From Bryobacteraceae bacterium (lineage in GTDB: Bacteria > Acidobacteriota > Terriglobia > Bryobacterales > Bryobacteraceae): a stretch of DNA of 64,000 nt. The stretch spans positions 1-64,000 of the forward strand of contig JAICJH010000008.1 in the NCBI GenBank assembly GCA_025928545.1, written 5' to 3'. Shown piece by piece: positions 54,850 to 63,140 of this stretch (position 1 is its first letter; each line of letters begins with the position of its first letter). Made by a program: the position numbers and the translations under genes. The notes under the pieces were generated by a model. It saw only the letters and a program-made list of their open reading frames with translations. It did not search any database and was not told where the DNA came from.

Positions 54850-56862
54850 TCAGGGTCTGCGCGCAGCACGGGACGGCTTCATCAGGTTCCAGAAGACGAA
54901 TGTACCCTTCGGCCCGGAAGTGACCACTTCCGGCGCGCCGTCTCCATTCAGGTCGGTGACGACAAACTGAGAGCCCACGCCTGAACGGTTGTGTATCAGT
55001 TCCGGAACAAACTTTGCACCGCCTTCGGCCTTTGGATCGCGTACAGTCCGGTACCAGTAGAGAACCGCGGGACCCTGTGGATCGGGATCGAGATGACTGT
55101 CCAGGTGCGAGAAGAGGCGCTTGCCGACAACCATATCCGGAATGCCGTCGCCGTCCATGTCCCCAAACGCCATTGCATGAGGCTCGGAGAATGTCACGCC
55201 GCCGGCATTCTTTGCGGCCGTGCTGAAGTCGCCCATGATGTCATGGCGGACAAACGTGATCTCGCCCTGCGGGCTGCGCTTCTGCTCGAACCATGCGAGG
55301 CCCCACCCGTGGGCCATGATTCCTGTCACTACGTCCGCCAGCCCGTCGCCATTGACGTCGTAAATGCCCATCTCGGCGCCGCCATTTCCGAACGGGGCGG
55401 CGTGATATTTCCATGGCGCGGGGGTAGCGCCGGTCGGTGGGCCTTCCCACCAGCCGCGATTGTTGACGATGTCCATCCGTCCATCCCCGTTTATGTCGCC
55501 GACTCCCAGGCCGTGCGCAGCTCCCAATCCCGGGTCCGACACGGTAAATACTTTCCACGGCGCTGTGGGATTCGCGGGCTCGGGCCTGGCGTATGCCACC
55601 GTCGCACCCGCGCCCATGAACAGGATCTCCGGCTTTCCGTCACCATCGAGATCCCTGAAAACTTCCAGTTCCGAGTTCGCGCTCGGAACAATATTGTAGC
55701 GATCCCAACGCCGCGATTCACCCTTCGGATTCACATAAAGGAAAATCGGCCTCGAATCCACGCAGACGATGTCCGCCCAGCCATCGCCGGTGTAATCGTG
55801 AACGAAATAAGTCATGCCCTCGGGAAAGCTGGTGCCCGGGCTATAGGTTCGCGCGGCAGTGAACTCATGGCGTTCGGTGTAGTCCGGCCCGGTAAAGTAA
55901 AACGGTCCGGCGACTACATCGGGAGTTCCGTCGTGATTGAGATCGCCAACACCGGCTCCCCAGGAGTAGAAGAAGTCGCTCAGCGACTGGAGCCGGAAAT
56001 GTTCGGAAACCTTTGCCGCCGGCTCGGTCTTGCGATTCAGATCCTTCACCGAAAAATCTCTGAATCGGACTTCGGATGAGCCCCCCGCATAAAGCGCAAT
56101 CGGGCCGTATCCCATCATCCGGTCATTAGTAGCGGAACTGCCTCCACGCCGGCCATTCAGCGCCACAGTGACCATGTCGGTATCGATGATTGCGTCGAGA
56201 GTATTCCACTCGCCGGCTTGCAAACCTCCCGCGGGCGGACCGCCTCGGCCGATGCCTGGACCACCCCGGCCAGGGGCGCCTGGACCGCCGCGGCCACCGG
56301 ATGCGCCTCCCGGGCCTGGCGCTGGAGCAGCGGGGGGCTTCGCTGCTTCCTCCAGTTGTTCTGCCACGGTGGGGGCGGGCCGCGCGAAACCGGGTACCTG
56401 AGCCGCGCCGTTCGCCCACGGCCCCGCTGCAATTCGGGTGTACTGCGCGGTCGCTCTTGGCAGCGCTGCGCGGCTCACTTCTTTTCCTTGCGCATTTAAG
56501 GCGATCTCGAAGGTGTTCGCCTCGCCGGGCTGTACGTAGATGCCCTTCAAACCGCCGTCCGGCGTTTTTTCTGCCCGCAGCAAAATACCCGCGGTGCAGG
56601 CTCCGGCGCAGCGGAACTCAGTGTAGAGTTCCAAATCCTGATAGCCCTTATCGAGGACCAGCCAACCGCCGTCGCCTGACTTGGGAGCCCCGATGATCTC
56701 TCCGTTCGTCGCAGTCCAGTCTGCCTGGCCCAGCGCATGCCAGCCGGTCAGAGACGAGCCCTGAAATGTGAAGTCGGGCATAAAATCGCGCGGTGCGGCA
56801 AGGATTGCCGTGAGAAGCAAAAAGATCCCGGCCAGGACCGAAACGAGGATTTTTCTGGACAT
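54850..56862 (-). CDS. DUF1080 domain fused to FG-GAP propeller, exported
   Basis: The ATG at 56860-56862 follows AAAGGAAG; a TTG six bases earlier is less likely. The product (about 670 residues) has a signal peptide (LVSVLAGIFLLLTAILAAPR), a DUF1080/LamG-like lectin-hydrolase domain (FQGSSLTGWHALGQADWTAT, YTEFRCAGACTAGILLRAE, LQAGEWNTLDAIIDTD), a Gly/Arg-rich insert (SGGRGGPGAPGRGGPG) in the middle of that domain, and FG-GAP calcium blades (DLNHDGTPDVVAG, DLDGDGKPEILF, DINGDGRMDIVN, DVNGDGLADVVTG, DMDGDGIPDMVVG, DLNGDGAPEVVTS). DUF1080 proteins include 3-keto-glycoside hydrolases. The fusion suggests surface binding of a glycan. Confidence 0.87.
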   Translation of the reverse strand: MSRKILVSVLAGIFLLLTAILAAPRDFMPDFTFQGSSLTGWHALGQADWTATNGEIIGAPKSGDGGWLVLDKGYQDLELYTEFRCAGACTAGILLRAEKTPDGGLKGIYVQPGEANTFEIALNAQGKEVSRAALPRATAQYTRIAAGPWANGAAQVPGFARPAPTVAEQLEEAAKPPAAPAPGPGGASGGRGGPGAPGRGGPGIGRGGPPAGGLQAGEWNTLDAIIDTDMVTVALNGRRGGSSATNDRMMGYGPIALYAGGSSEVRFRDFSVKDLNRKTEPAAKVSEHFRLQSLSDFFYSWGAGVGDLNHDGTPDVVAGPFYFTGPDYTERHEFTAARTYSPGTSFPEGMTYFVHDYTGDGWADIVCVDSRPIFLYVNPKGESRRWDRYNIVPSANSELEVFRDLDGDGKPEILFMGAGATVAYARPEPANPTAPWKVFTVSDPGLGAAHGLGVGDINGDGRMDIVNNRGWWEGPPTGATPAPWKYHAAPFGNGGAEMGIYDVNGDGLADVVTGIMAHGWGLAWFEQKRSPQGEITFVRHDIMGDFSTAAKNAGGVTFSEPHAMAFGDMDGDGIPDMVVGKRLFSHLDSHLDPDPQGPAVLYWYRTVRDPKAEGGAKFVPELIHNRSGVGSQFVVTDLNGDGAPEVVTSGPKGTFVFWNLMKPSRAARRP

Positions 56863-57019
56863 CAGCAACTTCCTTTCAAGAGTGCCTATGCAGCAGCGGA
56901 TATTGTTCGTTGCGCATTACGAAAGCGACGATGCGTCAAGGCTAGCAACAAAGCCTATCATACTTTCAAAACGATTGCGCGGACCATTTTGAAAGGCTGG
57001 TTCGCGGCAGGAACCAGCC

Positions 57020-57802
57020 TCATGTCCAGAACGGTTCGCCGGCCGGAACAAAGCGGATGGGCACTTCCGTGATGAAGGTGCGCATCCAGTTGGCCATATC
57101 TTCCATCCCGGCCTCTTCTGAAATCACGTGGCCCAACATGATTACGCCTTTTGCGATTCCGAGCGCGGCGGCATCTCTGACATAACCGACGTTGTCGAAT
57201 CCGCTGTCGGCTTCCTGTCTTTCGCCGCCTACGACAACGTCCGCCTCGGCGGTCATTGCGGGCGTGGCATATCCCGGTCCCACCAGAATCCTGCTGATCT
57301 TAGCCTTCGGGTCTCCCACGCAGCGGAAGGCATGCGCACCGCTCGAGCGCTTGACCTGCGAAGCAAATTCTCCCAGCGTAGTTTCCGGAATCGTCATGAC
57401 GCCGGGGTACATCGACGAATTTTCGCCGCCCTTGATGCCCGCCGAGCGCATTTCACCTATAACGGTAAAGTCCCGGGCCTGCGCATGCATATTGTCGTGG
57501 TCGCGCCAGAGAATCATTCCGTTCTGAAGGACAAAATCGCGCTTCATCTTATACAGCGGATTGTCCTGCAGATCTTTGGTGCTGTCAGGGTCGTTCCACC
57601 ATGTGTCCTCATGCGAAACGATCATATTCAGCCCCTGCTCATGGGCGCGTTTCAGCATCCCGAACGTGGTCATCATCGTCGTCGCGATTCCCTTCACCTG
57701 GGAGTCGGGATCGCCGAGTTTAAAAGTGTCCCTCATGGATCGGTCGTTCCACGGGGTCGCCTGGTTTTCGCGAATGCGCTGTACTACTTCACGTCCAGTC
57801 AT
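57020..57802 (-). CDS. Nif3-like protein, without signal peptide
   Basis: The 260-residue product carries the Nif3 pattern: TFKLGDPDSQVKGIATTMMT near the start, metal-binding SHEDTWWNDPDSTKD, RDHDNMHAQ, ending VIMLGHVISEEAGMEDMANW. Nif3/DUF34 proteins form hexamers with a dinuclear metal site; their role is debated (GTP cyclohydrolase-related). The metal motif is HEDTW where the neighbour has HEPTF. Its ATG directly follows the stop codon of the exported Nif3-like gene, so both come from one transcript. Confidence 0.83.
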   Translation of the reverse strand: MTGREVVQRIRENQATPWNDRSMRDTFKLGDPDSQVKGIATTMMTTFGMLKRAHEQGLNMIVSHEDTWWNDPDSTKDLQDNPLYKMKRDFVLQNGMILWRDHDNMHAQARDFTVIGEMRSAGIKGGENSSMYPGVMTIPETTLGEFASQVKRSSGAHAFRCVGDPKAKISRILVGPGYATPAMTAEADVVVGGERQEADSGFDNVGYVRDAAALGIAKGVIMLGHVISEEAGMEDMANWMRTFITEVPIRFVPAGEPFWT

Positions 57803-58726
57803 CTAGACAGCCCTCCAGTATGGGTCACCGGCTGCGATCCATCGCGCCGGCGCCTCGGGGACGATGGTCTTCAGCCATGCCGCGCAGGCGCGCATTCCGG
57901 GATCTTCGGACAACGTTCGCCCCACGGTGACCAGTCCATGTTTCTCGCCCGCCGTAAAAAGATCCGCAAAGAAATGCGTATTCTCCCACTCCCGAACCTC
58001 GCCAGCCACAATCAGGTCAGCTTCCGAATAGCGGGTCCAGAACGTATTTGTAGCTGCTACGCCCGGATGAAGCAGCACCCTGCGCACGACCGCTTTTCGG
58101 TCCCCGACTGCCCGCAGTCCGCCGACCAGCTTGAGCTTTGTCCGGATCTGGCCTACGGTTTCTTCGTACGTCGCGGGCGCAATGTCATAAAGGACGTCAT
58201 CGGGCTTAACCCTGCGGGTCCACCCCAGCGTCTCGGCGAGCGCCGTTGTCATTGTGTCCTGCTTTGCCGCTAGCCACCGGTCTCTGAGCCGGTAGACGAT
58301 CAGACCGTTCTTTTCGATGAACTCACGTTTAGCAACATACACAGGGTCGTTGGCAGCGACACCGCCCCGGCCACCCCGCCCGCCCGCGACTGCGGCAGCT
58401 GGAGGCCCGTCTGGTCGTCCGAAAAAGGTCGGCTCGTGAGTGATGACGAGGTTTGCGCCGGCTTTCACCGCGCTACGCAAAACGTCCATTGTCGCCATTG
58501 CCGTAGTGGCGATGCCGTGAACCCTGAGAGCGGGATCCCCAGCTTTGAAACCATCGGCGCCGGCGGGGATTTTGTCACCACCCAGCGCGTTGACGATGCG
58601 CTCAACAGCAGCCGTTGCCGTCAGCGTCTTCGCGGCTCCGGCCTCCTGCGCTGCAAGTGTGTGTGCCGAGGCGACCGACCCGGCAACCAGTGCGAATCGA
58701 CGTCGAGAGATGAATCCTGTCCGCAT
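57803..58726 (-). CDS. Nif3-like protein with Tat-type signal
   Basis: The ATG at 58724-58726 (MRTGFISRRRFALVAGSVAS) gives a twin-arginine-like signal peptide; an in-frame TTG nine bases upstream is an alternative. The mature part is Nif3-like: FKAGDPALRVHGIATTAMAT, ANLVITHEPTFFGRPDGP with the metal-binding HEPTF, and ASDLIVAGEVREWENTHF-like C-terminal motifs. A Gly/Arg insert ([16 protein letters not shown]) lies right after the metal motif. Exported Nif3 proteins are unusual. Its paralogue at 57020 follows without a gap. Confidence 0.85.
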   Translation of the reverse strand: MRTGFISRRRFALVAGSVASAHTLAAQEAGAAKTLTATAAVERIVNALGGDKIPAGADGFKAGDPALRVHGIATTAMATMDVLRSAVKAGANLVITHEPTFFGRPDGPPAAAVAGGRGGRGGVAANDPVYVAKREFIEKNGLIVYRLRDRWLAAKQDTMTTALAETLGWTRRVKPDDVLYDIAPATYEETVGQIRTKLKLVGGLRAVGDRKAVVRRVLLHPGVAATNTFWTRYSEADLIVAGEVREWENTHFFADLFTAGEKHGLVTVGRTLSEDPGMRACAAWLKTIVPEAPARWIAAGDPYWRAV

Positions 58727-58867
58727 AGTGAACAATAATATCTCGTTGGTTTCAGTCAGCGATAGTCAGAAGGAAACTCATCTAAAGGGTGGTCGGCCTG
58801 GTCGGGCAGTAGACTATTGGCGATGTTTGGACGTTGCGGCCGAGTTCGATCGTGGAAAGGACATTCA

Positions 58868-59788
58868 ATGGTCAATCGAAGAAAATTCGCTAAAGATGTT
58901 ACCGGCTATTTGCCAGTCTGTGCAACCGTGGCCTCGATGGTGACCGCGAGCAGCGCCCAGCAGGCAGCCCAGCCTGGGGCGGCTCCGGCCGCAGGTCGAG
59001 CAGGGCGGGGCGGCTCGGGCAGAGGCCCGCAGGGGCCTCCAGATCCATTCGCAGGCAGTCCGGTTGGCGACATGTTGCCCGGTCAGAAATGGCGGGTTCA
59101 CGATCATGACAGGCCGCAGCCGCGCAAGGTGACTCCCGGACATCCGGTTCCTGTGCCCTCGGCTCCCTCGGATGCGATTGTGCTATTCGACGGGAAGGAT
59201 CTCTCGAAGTGGACCGCCGGCGGGGGCCGTGCCGGCGCCGCCGTCACCGAACCGCAGTGGAAAATTGTGGACGGCCACGCTGAGATGCGCGGAGGCATTT
59301 CCACGAAAGAAAGCTTTGGAGACATTCAATTACACGTCGAGTGGACGACTCCGCCGGTCGACGACCCGAACCGCGTAGGTCAACAGCGCGGCAACAGCGG
59401 CATCGTGTTTATGGGGCGCTACGAGGTGCAGGTGCTGTCGGGATATACCAACCTGACTTATCCTGACGGCGGGGCGGGCGGTATCTACGGCGTATATCCG
59501 CCGATGGTAAATCCCTGCCTGCCCGAGGGGCAATGGAATACCTACGATTTTGTCTTCGAAGCGCCGAAGTTCGACGCGGACAAGCTGGTGAAGCCCGCCT
59601 TCATTACGTTATTTTTTAACGGCGTGATGGTGCATAACCGGGCCGAACTTCTCGGAACCACATCGCACGAGCCGATCGCGGTCTATACGCCGCATGCGCC
59701 CGAACTGCCTCTGCAGTTGCAGGGGCACGTGGGGCCGGCGTGGTATCGCAATATCTGGGTTCGCCGATTGTTGGGCTACGATGCCTGA
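58868..59788 (+). CDS. DUF1080 (3-keto-glycoside hydrolase-like) exported protein
   Basis: From ATG 58868 (AAAGGA site) the 306-residue product has an N-terminal signal (NRRKFAKDVTGYLPVCATVA) that could be Tat-like, a Gly/Arg/Pro region (GRAGRGGSGRGPQGPPDP), then the complete DUF1080 domain: AIVLFDGKDLSKWTAGGG, VDGHAEMRGGISTKESFGD, HVEWTTP, GNSGIVFMGRYEVQVLSGY, WNTYDFVFEAPKFD and PLQLQGHVGPAWYRNIWVR. It is close to secreted DUF1080 proteins that bind or cleave oxidised disaccharides. It is divergent from the Nif3-like pair. Confidence 0.9.
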   Translation: MVNRRKFAKDVTGYLPVCATVASMVTASSAQQAAQPGAAPAAGRAGRGGSGRGPQGPPDPFAGSPVGDMLPGQKWRVHDHDRPQPRKVTPGHPVPVPSAPSDAIVLFDGKDLSKWTAGGGRAGAAVTEPQWKIVDGHAEMRGGISTKESFGDIQLHVEWTTPPVDDPNRVGQQRGNSGIVFMGRYEVQVLSGYTNLTYPDGGAGGIYGVYPPMVNPCLPEGQWNTYDFVFEAPKFDADKLVKPAFITLFFNGVMVHNRAELLGTTSHEPIAVYTPHAPELPLQLQGHVGPAWYRNIWVRRLLGYDA

Positions 59789-59828
59789 CACCAACAAAAG
59801 GGACGTCGCCAGAGGCGGTTCAGCGCAG

Positions 59829-60935
59829 CTATCGTTGCGGCGTGTAATCGAGCCAGACGTATTCGAGAGCCTGGGGGAGAGTGTTGTTGATGACCTTCCG
59901 CTGGGTGTGACCGGCGCCCTTTGAAAAGACGAACTGATAGGGGTAACCTTTATCCTTCAGAATTTTGGCCAGCCGGGAGTTGGCGGTGACCCAATTGCGG
60001 CGGCCTTCAGAAGGAGTTTTCGAGCCGTTGTCATTTTCGGAAACCTGAATCCACAAACGGAAGGGCTTCTTCTCGCTGTTGGGGAAGAGGTGTTCGATGT
60101 ATTCGTAAGCGCCAAGCGGAGCTTCCGGCCCGTTGCGGAGATTGACGAAGGTTCCCGAATAGCTGAGTATGCGGTGATAAAGGTCGGGACGGAACCAGGC
60201 CATCGTCAGTGCCGCTGCTCCGCCGGAACTGCCGCCGAACGACATCCGGGCATCCGGGTTTTTGGAGAGCTTCATATTGGCCTCCTTTTCGGCGCGCGGC
60301 AGAACTTCGGCTTCAATGAATTCCACGTTTTTGGATGAAACCGTGTCGTATTCCAGGCTGCGTTCGGCGCCGCCGTTATCGATCATGACGGCTGCCATTG
60401 CAGGCAATCGCTGGTCGTAAATCATGTTGTCGAGAATCGTTGGCAAGTTGTAGCGCATACCGTAGGCATCGGCGGCGACGATCACCGGAAGTTCGGTTCC
60501 CGCGACATAGCCCGCCGGCACGTAGACGCAGACATGCCGCTGAATCGCGCCGTTGGTGCCTGGATAGAACTTGCTTCCCGTGGAGTCCATCACGAACTCG
60601 ATTACTTTGCCCTGGGGAACGCCGGATCGCGTGGCAAGTTCCGGAGCGGTGGGATAGGCGGGCCCTACTGAGTAGTCTCCCGTGGCGAGGTTCGTCCCCC
60701 AGGCGGGAAGGTCCATCAATTTGGCGACTTCGGCGGCATCTGCGGCAGACTGCTGCGCGGGGCCTCGGCCAGCGCCTCGACCTGCGCCACGACCCGCACC
60801 ACTCCCGCCGGCAGGTCCCCGGCCACCAGGGTTGACTTGCGCGACAGGCGCTGGCGCGGGCGCCGGTATACAGGGAACCGGTGACTGGGCGAATCCCGCG
60901 GAGACAAAGAGCAAAGATGCGATGAAAAGCTTCAT
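59829..60935 (-). CDS. Exported esterase of alpha/beta-hydrolase fold (Fes-like)
   Basis: The 368-residue product has a signal peptide (MKLFIASLLFVSAGFAQSPV), a Gly/Arg/Ala region at about 35-60 (GGRGPAGGSGAGRGAGRG) and a hydrolase core: RHVCVYVPAGYVAGTELPVI, nucleophile SFGGSSGGAAAL (S236), an acidic residue in IQVSENDNGSK and histidine in FSKGAGHTQRK. The pattern is that of enterochelin-esterase-like and feruloyl-type esterases. The truncated gene at 1-588 encodes a close paralogue. It is divergent from the IclR gene and likely to be controlled by it. Confidence 0.88.
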   Translation of the reverse strand: MKLFIASLLFVSAGFAQSPVPCIPAPAPAPVAQVNPGGRGPAGGSGAGRGAGRGAGRGPAQQSAADAAEVAKLMDLPAWGTNLATGDYSVGPAYPTAPELATRSGVPQGKVIEFVMDSTGSKFYPGTNGAIQRHVCVYVPAGYVAGTELPVIVAADAYGMRYNLPTILDNMIYDQRLPAMAAVMIDNGGAERSLEYDTVSSKNVEFIEAEVLPRAEKEANMKLSKNPDARMSFGGSSGGAAALTMAWFRPDLYHRILSYSGTFVNLRNGPEAPLGAYEYIEHLFPNSEKKPFRLWIQVSENDNGSKTPSEGRRNWVTANSRLAKILKDKGYPYQFVFSKGAGHTQRKVINNTLPQALEYVWLDYTPQR

Positions 60936-61179
60936 ATGTATTGAGGGTTCTCCAGGCGTTCAATAATCTTACAGCAACCCAACCGGAATTGAAACGCTCA
61001 TTGCCGGCAGCAGCGCGAAGTTTAACAGTTCAAACTATCGTTGGTTTTGCCGTCGTCCATCGGGTCCGTTGGCCTCCGGCCCGAGCCTGCGAGTCGCGCT
61101 GTCGAGGAATCCGCGGCGCTTAGTGCAGTGCCGTTTCAAGCCCTCCAGACAATAAACACACAACACAACTTGGCTTCCA

Positions 61180-61194
61180 TTGCACAATATGCAA
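61180..61194. promoter_or_regulatory. Palindrome upstream of the IclR gene
   Basis: TTGCA-CAATA-TGCAA is a perfect five-base inverted repeat with a five-base spacer, 17 bases before the IclR start codon. Its size and place suit an operator for IclR autoregulation or for the divergent esterase. The assignment is inferred; no second identical copy was seen. Confidence 0.4.
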
Positions 61195-61211
61195 AGATAC
61201 TATTTAAACCC

Positions 61212-62000
61212 ATGCCGAAATCGCCTGCAAAAACTCCCCGCACGGGCAATGAAACCCCTCCGATTCAAAGCCTTGACCGCGGCCTGATCATTCTCGAAAC
61301 AGTCGGCCGAGCTTCACGCGCCGTGACGTTGCGTCAACTGACAGAGGTCCTGGGCATTGACCGAAGCAGCGCGTTTCGCCTGGCCAATACCCTGAAACGA
61401 CGCGGCTTTCTTTCCAATCCCGCCGCGGGCAAAGACTATGTTCTTGGTCCGTCTCTCTGGCGGCTCTCGCGCCAGTATGACTGGAGCGCGATGCTTGCTA
61501 CGGTTGCGCATGACCATCTGCGCAACCTTGCCAGCGTTACGGGCGAGACGGCCCATCTCGCGGTCCGTGAGGGCCGAAACGCCCTGTTCATCGATCACGC
61601 TGCCACAAATCATGTGATCGCGATATCGGGACAAACCGGCGAGGCGGTGCCGCTCTACTGCACTTCTCACGGCAAGGCTTTGCTGGCCGACTTCGACGAA
61701 GCGGGATTACGGCAGTTATTCGGCAGCAAACCCCTGACGGGCCATACGAAAAACACGTTGAGGACCATCGCAGAGCTTACGAGCGCCTGCGCCGAAATTC
61801 GCGCGCGGGGTTATGCAACCGATGACTCGGAGTTTATGGAGGGTGTTGCGTGTGTCGCGGCGCCAATTCGCGACAAGGAAGGTTTGGTTGTTGCCTCCAT
61901 TGGCATCTCGGCGCCCACAGGACGTTTTACTACAGGAATGCGAGTGCCCATGGCGGCCCACGTAACCAGGATCGCCGGACTGATCAGCGCCCTGATCTGA
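61212..62000 (+). CDS. IclR-family transcriptional regulator
   Basis: From ATG 61212 (MPKSPAKTPRTG) the 262-residue protein has an N-terminal winged helix (LDRGLIILETVGRASRAVTL, GIDRSSAFRLANTLKRRGFL) and a C-terminal effector domain (NLASVTGETAHLAVREGRNA, VPLYCTSHGKALLA, DDSEFMEGVACVAAPIRD, ASIGISAPTGRF). IclR proteins regulate catabolic genes in response to small acids or sugars. The frame stays open to 61041 but without domain content. It lies between the esterase and the SMP-30/epimerase pair and is the most likely regulator of the island. Confidence 0.93.
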   Translation: MPKSPAKTPRTGNETPPIQSLDRGLIILETVGRASRAVTLRQLTEVLGIDRSSAFRLANTLKRRGFLSNPAAGKDYVLGPSLWRLSRQYDWSAMLATVAHDHLRNLASVTGETAHLAVREGRNALFIDHAATNHVIAISGQTGEAVPLYCTSHGKALLADFDEAGLRQLFGSKPLTGHTKNTLRTIAELTSACAEIRARGYATDDSEFMEGVACVAAPIRDKEGLVVASIGISAPTGRFTTGMRVPMAAHVTRIAGLISALI

Positions 62001-62082
62001 TTCATCAATTTTCACCCTGTTGACTTGGCGGTCTCCTGTTGCTAAATTTCCAGATTGATCTGCGCGGCAGGGTGATCTTTAT

Positions 62083-63138
62083 GTGCCGACGGGGGAAGGA
62101 AAATATCCAGAAGTGAAGCCCACTAACCCAATCCTCGACTTTGGGATTGACCGCGCGGAACTGCGGTACATCGGTCGCGAGTTGCAGCGACCCGAGTGCA
62201 TTCTTGCCGAGCGCGACGGAACCCTCTGGGCAGCGGACGCGCACGGTGGCGTGATCCGCATCGGAACCGACGAGACACAGCAGCTTGTGACGCAGAAGCA
62301 GTCGGGCTTTTTCGCGGACGCGGGCAGCGAGGCCGACCGATACCTCACGGGCACTCTGCCCAACGGTCTCGCCTTCGCCTCCAACGGCGATTTTCTGATC
62401 GCGAATTTCGGCACCGATCGCCTGGAGAGAATGACCCGTTCCGGCGAATCCACGGTTCTGGCGGATCGTCTGGACGGGCGTGAAATCGGCAAGGTTAATT
62501 TCGTTCTCCGCGATTCGAAGAACCGCCTGTGGGTGACGGTGTCCACACGCATCAAGAACTGGATGCACGCTCTGCGAACGGATCTCAAAGATGGCTACAT
62601 CGCCCTGTATGAGAATGGCGTTTTCCGTGTTGTCGCCGAGGGCTTCGGTTTCACCAACGAAGTGCGATTCGACGCCGCGGAGCAGTGGCTTTACGTGGTG
62701 GAAACTACGGGCGGTTGCATCACGCGGCTCCGGATTGACGACGGCGGTAATGTCGCTGAGCGCGAAGTCTTCGGTCCGGCCAACCTCGGCAAGGGGGCGT
62801 GGCCCGATGGGATCGCGTTCGACACTTTCGGCAACCTCTGGGGAACCATGGTTTATTCGGATAAACTTTTCGTTCTGACACCGGAAGGAGACCTGCGCAT
62901 TCTTCTGGATGAAGGCGATCCCGCAAAAGTCGATGCGCTGGAAAAGCAGTTTTTCGCAGGAGCGGTTACCGAAGAAGTTCTGTTTGCGACGGGGCGCGGC
63001 GTAGCTCCCTGGATGGCGAGTGTCACGTTTGGGGGGCCGCAACTCCGTACAGCTTACATCGGCTCGCTGAGAGGGACGCGGATTCCTTACTTCCAGGCAC
63101 CCGTTTCAGGTCTGCCAATGGCGCACTGGAACGACTGA
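62083..63138 (+). CDS. SMP-30/gluconolactonase-family protein
   Basis: The 351-residue protein (GTG at 62083, or GTG at 62113) has the propeller pattern of SMP-30 lactonases: ELQRPECILAERDGTLWAAD (metal glutamate), GTLPNGLAFASNGDFLIANF, EGFGFTNEVRFDAAEQWLYV (Asn), AWPDGIAFDTFGNLWGTMV (Asp). No signal peptide, so it is likely cytoplasmic, unlike the lipoprotein member at 53798. It probably hydrolyses a sugar lactone. Two bases separate its stop from the epimerase ATG, so they form an operon downstream of the IclR gene. Confidence 0.9.
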   Translation: MPTGEGKYPEVKPTNPILDFGIDRAELRYIGRELQRPECILAERDGTLWAADAHGGVIRIGTDETQQLVTQKQSGFFADAGSEADRYLTGTLPNGLAFASNGDFLIANFGTDRLERMTRSGESTVLADRLDGREIGKVNFVLRDSKNRLWVTVSTRIKNWMHALRTDLKDGYIALYENGVFRVVAEGFGFTNEVRFDAAEQWLYVVETTGGCITRLRIDDGGNVAEREVFGPANLGKGAWPDGIAFDTFGNLWGTMVYSDKLFVLTPEGDLRILLDEGDPAKVDALEKQFFAGAVTEEVLFATGRGVAPWMASVTFGGPQLRTAYIGSLRGTRIPYFQAPVSGLPMAHWND

Positions 63139-63140
63139 CG

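Noticed and set aside
54991..56079. A 362-codon plus-strand frame
   Set aside because: It is antisense to the DUF1080-FG-GAP gene, which has clear calcium loops on the other strand.
58724..58760. Similarity between sequences upstream of 57803-58726 (aatatctcgttgg) and of the isomerase operon (aatatccgttgg, about 51900)
   Set aside because: It is only about a dozen bases with one gap, at different distances from the genes. It could be chance, so it was not called an operator.
62005..63042. A 345-codon minus-strand frame
   Set aside because: It is antisense to the SMP-30 gene at 62083-63138, which shows its metal-site residues.
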